DNA from: Spirochaetaceae bacterium
GTDB lineage: Bacteria; Spirochaetota; Spirochaetia; Treponematales; Treponemataceae
Length of the DNA: 5,893 nucleotides
Direction: 5' to 3'
NCBI GenBank assembly: GCA_017382775.1
Contig: JAFNZQ010000263.1
Span: 1-5,893, forward strand
Below, one piece after another: positions 1 through 4,224 of the stretch; within the stretch, counting starts at the first letter, position 1, and every line of letters starts with the position of its first letter. The notes beneath the pieces are model-generated. The model saw nothing but the letters and a program-made list of their open reading frames with translations. It searched no databases and was not told the origin of the DNA. Made by a program: the position numbers and the translations under genes.

Positions 1-675
1 AATCTCTGATGGCTGAGCCACCACGGCAATTGCCTTGCTGTCTAAAATCTCTCTCAAAACCATTTGTTGGGGCAAAATGATGCGACCTTTTGGTGCGGAT
101 TCGTCAATGGGCGTTACCAAAACCACCGTGTCCTTTTCGGCGATTAGATCCTTTATCAAAGGGCGGGAATTGCCTATTTTCGAGGCAAAACCTGCCAGTT
201 TTTCCTTTAATTGGGTAATTCCGTGGCCGGTGACGGCACTGACGTAAATTTCATTTTCTGACAGCGGTTTTGGGTTTTCTGCAAGGTCCCATTTGTTGTG
301 TGCCACAATGTGGGGAATTTTTCGTTTTTCCAACTCGGCTTCCAATAGGGCATCTTCACGGGAAAGGCCTTTGGTTGCGTCCACCACAAGGACCGCGATT
401 TGCACTTGGTCCAAAACTTCTTTCGCCCTTTCCACCCGCATTTTTCCCAAATCGCCTTCATCGTCAAGGCCGGGTGTGTCAATTATCACCACCGGTCCCA
501 GGGGCAAAATTTCCATGGCTTTTTTCACCGGATCTGTGGTTGTTCCCTTTGTGGGGGAAACAAGAGAAAGGTTTTGCCCCGTTACGGCGTTTACCAGTGA
601 GGATTTTCCCGCATTACGCATTCCGAAAAAGCCTATATGCACTCGTTCGGCGGAAGGAGTTGCGTTTAAACTCAT
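1..675 (-). CDS. hydF: HydF, [FeFe]-hydrogenase H-cluster maturation GTPase (partial, C-terminus beyond window)
   Basis: HydF is the cytosolic scaffold and GTPase on which the 2Fe subcluster is assembled before transfer to apo-HydA. The 225 codons visible are an intact TrmE/Era-like GTPase domain: P-loop GMRNAGKS (residues 18-25), switch I threonines at 45-47, DTPG (66-69), NKWD (127-130) and SAVTG (146-150). The frame is open to the left edge. The family is about 400 residues long, so the dimerisation domain and the C-terminal cluster-binding domain with its conserved His/Cys motif are outside the window and could not be checked. The start at 675 is supported by AGGAGG five bases upstream, which overlaps the hydG stop codon; only 9 nt separate the genes. 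It follows hydE and hydG in one operon. TrmE/MnmE and Der are related GTPases, but this context and the short N-terminus before the P-loop favour HydF. Confidence 0.96.
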   Translation of the reverse strand, partial: MSLNATPSAERVHIGFFGMRNAGKSSLVNAVTGQNLSLVSPTKGTTTDPVKKAMEILPLGPVVIIDTPGLDDEGDLGKMRVERAKEVLDQVQIAVLVVDATKGLSREDALLEAELEKRKIPHIVAHNKWDLAENPKPLSENEIYVSAVTGHGITQLKEKLAGFASKIGNSRPLIKDLIAEKDTVVLVTPIDESAPKGRIILPQQMVLREILDSKAIAVVAQPSEI

Positions 676-684
676 TGGTGCCTC

Positions 685-2142
685 CTAAAAACGAAAATCC
701 CGACGATTGGAATTTCGAATGTCTTTTATGTTTTCCTTGGCGATGTTGCGAGTTTTTTCTCTGGGGATTCGTTCCAGCTCTTCTTCCACCATTTTTTCCC
801 CGATTTTCTTTGTTTCATCTGAGGCGTAATCTTCCAAATATTCCGTAAGAGTCATCAAAGCGTTGGGATGACAACAATTTAGAATTTGCCCGGTTTTACA
901 CAGGCTCATGAAGCGGTCTCCGGTGCGACCTTCTCGATAACAGGCTGTGCAAAATGATGGAATGTGGCCGTTTTTCATTAACCAACGAACAATTTCGTCC
1001 AAGGTACGTTGATCGGAAACGTCGAATTGTTCCGTGTCGTGAGGGCGTTCTTCGTTGGAATAACCGGCATATCCGCCCACCGATGTTCTGGAACCGCCGG
1101 AAATTTGAGAAACGCCCAAATTAAGTAATTTTTCCCGAACCGCCTCGCTTTCCCTTGTGGAAATTATAATTCCCGTGTAGGGAACGGCCAACCGAATGCA
1201 GGCTGTTATTTTCGCAAAGGTTTCATCGTCAATTCCGTTGTCAAATTCATCCGGATTGATGTCGTCGGCTCGTTTTAATCGTGGCACGCTGATAGTGTGA
1301 GGTCCCACTCCGTGGACGGCTTCCAAATGTTCGGCGTGCATTAAAAGGCCGGCAAACTCGTATTTGTAAAGTTCCAGCCCGAACAAAACCCCCAGTCCCA
1401 CGTCGTCAATCCCTCCGTCCATGGCCCGATCCATGGCTTCCGTGTGATAGGCATAGTCGTGTTTCGGTCCTGTGGGATGAAGTTGCAGGTAACTTTCCTT
1501 GTGATAGGTTTCTTGGAACAAAATGTATGTTCCGATTCCGGCCTCTTTCAATTTGGCATAGTTTTCCACCGTGGTTGCGGCAATGTTCACATTAACACGG
1601 CGGATGTCACCGTTTTTGTGGTGAATGCTGTAAATGGTTTTTATTGATTCCAAAATGTATTCGATGGGATTATTCACCGGATCTTCCCCGGCTTCCAAAG
1701 CCAGTCTTTTGTGTCCCATGTCCTGCAAGGCAATTACTTCCGCCCGAATTTCTTCTTGGGTGAGTTTTTTTCGGGGGATGTGCTTGTTTTTCAGGTGATA
1801 AGGGCAATAAACGCAGCCGTTTACGCAATAATTGGAAAGATACAAGGGAGCAAAAATAACGATTCGGTTGCCGTAAAAGGCCAGTTTTATTTCTTCCGCA
1901 ATGGAATAAATTTTTTCCGTAACTTCCGGAATGTCACAGGCCAGCAAAACCGAGGCTTCTCGGTGGGTAAGTCCGGCACAAACGTATCCCGTTTCGGTTT
2001 TTTGCGGACGGGCTTTTTCCAATATTTCTTCTATTAAAGGAAGATTATTCTTATTTGCTTCGGCATAGGCCAAAGTTTCACGGATTTCGCCGTCGTTTAT
2101 AAATTCTTCGGCTTTCAATGATTTTGGATTGTACGTTATCAT
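685..2142 (-). CDS. hydG: HydG, radical-SAM tyrosine lyase for H-cluster CO/CN- synthesis
   Basis: HydG cleaves tyrosine to p-cresol and dehydroglycine, and converts the latter to the CO and CN- ligands delivered as an Fe(CO)2CN synthon. From the start used here the protein is 485 residues, normal for the family. It has the radical-SAM motif CX3CX2C (C106, C110, C113), a GEDP motif (152-155) and the HydG-specific C-terminal CX2CX22C (C398, C401, C424), which binds the auxiliary [5Fe-5S] cluster. H269-A270 is a plausible match to the histidine/alanine pair that holds the labile fifth iron in characterised HydG (inference from position). The frame is open from an upstream ATG at 2175, but that codon lies inside the end of hydE. 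The ATG at 2142 has a perfect AAGGAGG five bases upstream, leaves a 19-nt gap to hydE, and is preferred. The closest alternative, ThiH, lacks the C-terminal CX2CX22C motif seen here. Confidence 0.97.
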   Translation of the reverse strand: MITYNPKSLKAEEFINDGEIRETLAYAEANKNNLPLIEEILEKARPQKTETGYVCAGLTHREASVLLACDIPEVTEKIYSIAEEIKLAFYGNRIVIFAPLYLSNYCVNGCVYCPYHLKNKHIPRKKLTQEEIRAEVIALQDMGHKRLALEAGEDPVNNPIEYILESIKTIYSIHHKNGDIRRVNVNIAATTVENYAKLKEAGIGTYILFQETYHKESYLQLHPTGPKHDYAYHTEAMDRAMDGGIDDVGLGVLFGLELYKYEFAGLLMHAEHLEAVHGVGPHTISVPRLKRADDINPDEFDNGIDDETFAKITACIRLAVPYTGIIISTRESEAVREKLLNLGVSQISGGSRTSVGGYAGYSNEERPHDTEQFDVSDQRTLDEIVRWLMKNGHIPSFCTACYREGRTGDRFMSLCKTGQILNCCHPNALMTLTEYLEDYASDETKKIGEKMVEEELERIPREKTRNIAKENIKDIRNSNRRDFRF

Positions 2143-2147
2143 AATTT

Positions 2148-2154
2148 CCTCCTT
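2148..2154 (-). promoter_or_regulatory. Ribosome-binding site that fixes the hydG start
   Basis: On the minus strand this reads AAGGAGG, five bases before the ATG at 2142. It decides between that start and the in-frame upstream ATG at 2175, which would overlap the end of hydE by 14 nt and add 11 residues with no family resemblance I recognise. Confidence 0.85.
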
Positions 2155-2161
2155 ATGTTCT

Positions 2162-3211
2162 CTACTGTTTTGCATCCCCTCGGTGGGTTACTATTTCGTA
2201 ACCGATGGAAGCCATGGCTGCATCAAGTTCCTTTTTGTATTCTGCCGCTTCCAGCCCCTCCGTAGCCTTGTTGTTATACAACATGTACTTTTTCCGCACC
2301 GATTGAGGTGACAAATTGGGCATAATCACGTTAGCCCCGGCCAAAATTCCCATTGTGCGACCTCGGGGCGAAACGGAATCCAAGGCCGTTGTTGCCGGTA
2401 AAAGCAATTTCGGCTGTATCAACCGTAAAATCGACAGCAAGTAGCAGGTAAGTTCCGCCGTTCCCGCAGCCTCATTCCCAAAAGGCGTATCGCAATGGGG
2501 AATGAAGGGACCGATTCCGCACATTTGTGGCTGAAATTCCTCCACGAATTGCAAATCCCGTGCCAAGTGCATTGTGGTTTGAAAGGGGGAGCCCACCATA
2601 AAACCGCAACCGGTTTGAAATCCCAACTCTTTCAAATCATTAAGGCAACGAATCCGGTTGTTAAAGGACATTTCCCCGGGATGCAGTTGTCCATAATGCG
2701 CCGCCGTGGCCGTTTCGTGGCGTAAAAGGTATCGATCCGCCCCGGCCGCTTTTAGTCGTGCATAACTTTCTCGGCTTCGTTCCCCCAAGGAAAGGGTTAC
2801 GGCACAATCGGGATACAAGCCTTTTATTTCTTCCAAAATGCAGCAAAGCAGGTCGTCACTGAAAAAGGGATCTTCACCGCCTTGCAACACAAAGGTTCTG
2901 AAACCCAATTTGTAGCCTTCATGGCAACATTCCAAAATTTCGTCGGGAGAAAGACGATAACGACTGCAATTTGTGTTTGAACAACGAATGCCGCAATAAA
3001 GGCAATCATTTTTGCAAACATTGCTTATTTCAATCAGTCCGCGGACGTAAATGTGATTTCCGTAATGTTTTTTTCTCTCAATAACGGCGTATTCGGCCAG
3101 TTTTTTCGCCAAGGCCTCGTTGCGGCTGTCGATGAGTTCCCTGTATTCATCAAGTTGCAACCGATGTTGAGTCGCAAGGCGATCTGCCAGGGAAGTCAAA
3201 TAATCTTGCAT
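2162..3211 (-). CDS. hydE: HydE, radical-SAM H-cluster maturase
   Basis: HydE is a cytosolic radical-SAM enzyme that acts on the HydG-derived iron synthon on the way to the bridging dithiolate of the 2Fe subcluster. The protein has 349 residues, typical for the family. An N-terminal helical segment precedes the [4Fe-4S]/SAM motif CX3CX2C (C66, C70, C73), followed by GGEDP (111-115) and the conserved segments RHETA (164-168) and GIGPFIPH (232-239). The last cysteine is C256, so the non-essential second cluster site near the C-terminus of some HydE proteins, such as the Thermotoga maritima enzyme, is absent. The ATG directly follows the TAA of the upstream gene with no gap and no clear Shine-Dalgarno sequence close by, so translation is probably coupled to that gene. 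BioB and PylB are related, but the hydrogenase context and conserved segments make HydE secure. Confidence 0.96.
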   Translation of the reverse strand: MQDYLTSLADRLATQHRLQLDEYRELIDSRNEALAKKLAEYAVIERKKHYGNHIYVRGLIEISNVCKNDCLYCGIRCSNTNCSRYRLSPDEILECCHEGYKLGFRTFVLQGGEDPFFSDDLLCCILEEIKGLYPDCAVTLSLGERSRESYARLKAAGADRYLLRHETATAAHYGQLHPGEMSFNNRIRCLNDLKELGFQTGCGFMVGSPFQTTMHLARDLQFVEEFQPQMCGIGPFIPHCDTPFGNEAAGTAELTCYLLSILRLIQPKLLLPATTALDSVSPRGRTMGILAGANVIMPNLSPQSVRKKYMLYNNKATEGLEAAEYKKELDAAMASIGYEIVTHRGDAKQ

Positions 3212-3463
3212 TTACGAGCTGATTCCCGAATAGGCAGTTTTTGCGCTCACTCCCGGAAGATTGCCTATTTTTCCCGAAAGGGCGGAAATAACGTCTTGTG
3301 GCGCATCCATTGCGATACTGATAATGTTCACGGAACGCTTTCGATAAGGTAATCCCATTCGTCCCACAATGTATTCACTGTATTCATGCAACAGCGAATT
3401 GATTTGCTCAACGGAATTTCCGTTTTCCACGATAATGCTCATCACGGCCACTCTTGAATCCAT
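3212..3463 (-). CDS. TM1266-family iron-only hydrogenase system regulator (putative)
   Basis: An 83-residue protein with the hallmarks of the TM1266-like family, annotated elsewhere as a putative iron-only hydrogenase system regulator: the core RMGLPYRKR (35-43), then a segment containing APQDVISALSGKIG (54-67) and LPGVSAKTAYS (69-79). The family adopts an ACT/NikR-C-terminal-like alpha/beta fold. No helix-turn-helix or other DNA-binding segment is visible, and there are no cysteines, so how it would regulate is unknown; a ligand-sensing or protein-binding role fits the fold. The start at 3463 follows GAGGAGG by four bases. It is the first gene of the maturation operon, and its stop codon abuts the hydE start. 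The family usually occurs beside hydE/hydG/hydF. Family assignment is confident; the regulatory role is only a family-level prediction. Confidence 0.9.
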   Translation of the reverse strand: MDSRVAVMSIIVENGNSVEQINSLLHEYSEYIVGRMGLPYRKRSVNIISIAMDAPQDVISALSGKIGNLPGVSAKTAYSGISS

Positions 3464-3474
3464 AAAACCTCCTC

Positions 3475-3508
3475 AAAAAAAAGCATCCCCGCCTTGCGAA
3501 GGATGCTT
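3475..3508 (-). terminator. Intrinsic terminator in the leader of the maturation operon (attenuator)
   Basis: Read on the minus strand, AAGCATCC (3508-3501) and GGATGCTT (3488-3481) form a perfect 8-bp stem. The 12-nt loop can pair further as CGC/GCG. The stem runs into eight consecutive T (3482-3475; the first two belong to the stem). Only one base past the T tract the Shine-Dalgarno sequence of the first gene begins. No minus-strand gene lies upstream within the intergenic region, so this is not the end of a preceding gene. It sits between the promoter at 3569-3597 and the start codon at 3463, where it would stop transcription before the operon. The sequence support for the hairpin is strong; its activity is inferred. 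Confidence 0.85.
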
Positions 3509-3562
3509 CATCAAAACAAAAATTGTTCATCCTTTCCGGCAGTCAAAACTTATTGTCAGGAT
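3499..3562 (-). promoter_or_regulatory. Candidate antiterminator / aptamer region of the leader RNA
   Basis: The leader RNA contains, in order, AUCCU (3562-3558), AAGGAUG (3534-3528), CAUCCUU (3505-3499) and the downstream terminator arm GGAUGCUU. AAGGAUG can pair over 7 bp with CAUCCUU, which includes most of the 5' terminator arm, so that pairing would block termination. A small AACAA/UUGUU hairpin (3527-3515) nests inside it. AUCCU can instead pair with AGGAU (3533-3529), which would free the terminator. This is the usual layout of an attenuator or transcriptional riboswitch. I do not recognise a known aptamer consensus or a T-box motif, and no leader peptide with a persuasive ribosome-binding site or run of one amino acid is present. 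The trigger is unknown. Confidence 0.6.
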
Positions 3563-3568
3563 AAATAT

Positions 3569-3597
3569 AATATACCATATTTTTTGTATTTTGTAAA
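3569..3597 (-). promoter_or_regulatory. Sigma-70/A-type promoter of the maturation operon
   Basis: On the minus strand, TTTACA (3597-3592) and TATATT (3574-3569) are separated by exactly 17 bp. The start site would be near 3562, giving a leader of about 100 nt before the ATG at 3463 that contains the attenuator. It serves the TM1266-family gene, hydE, hydG and hydF. The boxes match the consensus well; the start site is predicted, not observed. Confidence 0.8.
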
Positions 3598-3602
3598 GAA
3601 AA

Positions 3603-3651
3603 AAATGGGATTTCCCCCAATTTTAAAAAAAAATTTTATATTTTCCCATTT
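3603..3651. repeat. Perfect 8-bp inverted repeat placed symmetrically between divergent promoters
   Basis: AAATGGGA (3603-3610) and TCCCATTT (3644-3651) are perfect inverted copies with a 33-bp spacer. Each arm ends exactly 5 bp upstream of the -35 box of the promoter it faces, so both promoters read TCCCATTT-N5-[-35]. The arms are 41 bp apart centre to centre, about four helical turns, which places them on the same face of the DNA. The spacer is AT-rich (a run of nine A from 3625 to 3633 flanked by T runs) and includes a third GGGA/TCCC palindrome at 3607-3616. This suggests a shared activator site near -44 for both operons. The binding protein is unknown. Confidence 0.65.
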
Positions 3652-3656
3652 CGGAC

Positions 3657-3685
3657 TTGATTTTTTTGATTTTTTGTGATACAAT
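3657..3685 (+). promoter_or_regulatory. Sigma-70/A-type promoter of the hydrogenase structural operon
   Basis: TTGATT (3657-3662) and TACAAT (3680-3685) are separated by 17 bp, and the -10 box is extended by TG at 3677-3678. Transcription should start near 3692, giving a 5' leader of about 45 nt before the hydC-like ATG at 3737. The spacer is T-rich. No intrinsic terminator is visible in this leader, unlike the divergent one. Confidence 0.8.
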
Positions 3686-3692
3686 GGTAGTG

Positions 3693-3711
3693 TACGAAGT
3701 TTCAATTCGTA
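3693..3711 (+). promoter_or_regulatory. Inverted repeat at the predicted transcript 5' end of the structural operon
   Basis: TACGAA (3693-3698) and TTCGTA (3706-3711) are perfect 6-bp inverted arms around a 7-nt centre. They start about one base after the predicted transcription start. This could be an mRNA 5' hairpin or the operator of a repressor that blocks promoter clearance. No T tract follows, so it is not a terminator. I do not recognise a known regulator consensus. Confidence 0.5.
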
Positions 3712-3736
3712 GTAAATTCTTGTAAAGGAGTGTTTT

Positions 3737-4219
3737 ATGGTCCACCTGAGTGACGCGTCAGTTGCGAAGATCACAGAAATTTGTGACAGATTCATCGATG
3801 AGCGAACTCCATTGATGATGATCTTGTCTGCCATCCAGGAGGAGTACGGATATATTCCGCTGGAAGTACAGGAGATTGTTTCTCGCAGAACCGGCATTTC
3901 CGTAGCCGAAATCTATGGTGTCGTGACGTTTTATTCCTTTTTCTCTTTGAAACCCAAGGGAAAATTCGTTATCGGCTGCTGTTTGGGTACCGCTTGTTAT
4001 GTTAAAGGTGCACAACAAATTATAGACAAATTTTCCGACATTTTGGGGATTGCCCCCGGTGAAACTACCGATGACGGACTGTTTACCTTGGATGCCCTTC
4101 GTTGTATCGGTGCTTGCGGAATTGCTCCCGCCGTAATGATTAACGGAAAGGTTTATCCGAAGTTGGAAATATCGGATGTGCCCGGTATCATCGCAGAATA
4201 CCGTAAAATGGAGGCTTAA
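3737..4219 (+). CDS. hydC: NuoE-like [2Fe-2S] subunit of NAD(P)H-linked [FeFe]-hydrogenase (HydC-type)
   Basis: A 160-residue thioredoxin-like [2Fe-2S] ferredoxin of the NuoE/24-kDa family, the small electron-transfer subunit beside the flavin subunit in HydABC/HndABCD hydrogenases. An N-terminal helical part (about 1-70) contains the typical segment Q-E-E-Y-G-Y-I-P. The cluster ligands are C82-X4-C87 and C123-X3-C127, in the family pattern. The start at 3737 is preceded by AAAGGAG with six bases of spacing. The 5-nt gap to the next gene, the NuoF-like subunit, marks an operon. NuoE-like proteins also occur in respiratory complex I and NAD-dependent formate dehydrogenases; the divergent hydE-G-F operon is the reason to call this a hydrogenase subunit. 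The family is certain and the specific complex very likely. The symbol follows the Thermotoga HydABC naming; hndA is the equivalent elsewhere. Confidence 0.9.
   Translation: MVHLSDASVAKITEICDRFIDERTPLMMILSAIQEEYGYIPLEVQEIVSRRTGISVAEIYGVVTFYSFFSLKPKGKFVIGCCLGTACYVKGAQQIIDKFSDILGIAPGETTDDGLFTLDALRCIGACGIAPAVMINGKVYPKLEISDVPGIIAEYRKMEA
4210..4214 (+). promoter_or_regulatory. Ribosome-binding site of hydB inside the end of hydC
   Basis: GGAGG lies within the last codons of the upstream gene, ten bases before the ATG at 4225. The spacing is slightly long but workable. It means that translation of the second subunit starts within or beside the end of the first, consistent with coupled, roughly equal synthesis of the two subunits. 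Confidence 0.7.
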
Positions 4220-4224
4220 CAAAT

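Noticed and set aside
270..848. 192-residue open frame on the plus strand
   Set aside because: It lies antisense to the hydF and hydG reading frames, which have clear motifs; its composition (rich in F, P, L) is that of a shadow frame and no family is recognisable.
2143..2175. Longer hydG start at 2175 adding 11 residues
   Set aside because: That ATG overlaps the end of hydE and has no good ribosome-binding site, while the ATG at 2142 has AAGGAGG at five bases.
3489..3500. T-box, SAM, FMN or other known riboswitch in the maturation leader
   Set aside because: The leader of about 55 nt before the terminator is too short for most of these and shows none of the conserved cores I know; it is reported only as an unassigned attenuator.
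3476..3530. Possible leader peptides on the minus strand (ATG at 3530 and at 3511)
   Set aside because: The first has its purine run directly against the ATG and runs through into the regulator gene; the second, 12 codons ending just before the Shine-Dalgarno sequence, has no ribosome-binding site. Neither has a run of one amino acid expected of peptide attenuation.
3674..3684. TTGT-GAT-ACAA palindrome over the plus-strand -10 box as a Rex (NADH sensor) site
   Set aside because: The half-sites are only 4 bp with a 3-bp centre; Rex operators are longer (TTGTTAA and TTAACAA arms). A Rex role would be biologically sensible but the sequence does not support it.
3556..3897. 113-residue minus-strand open frame running from the hydC region into the intergenic region
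   Set aside because: It crosses both promoters, is antisense to the hydC start, and has low-complexity K/F/Y-rich content from AT-rich DNA.
3758..4222. 154-residue open frame on the minus strand
   Set aside because: It is fully antisense to the NuoE-like gene, which has all four cluster cysteines and a good start; no recognisable protein.
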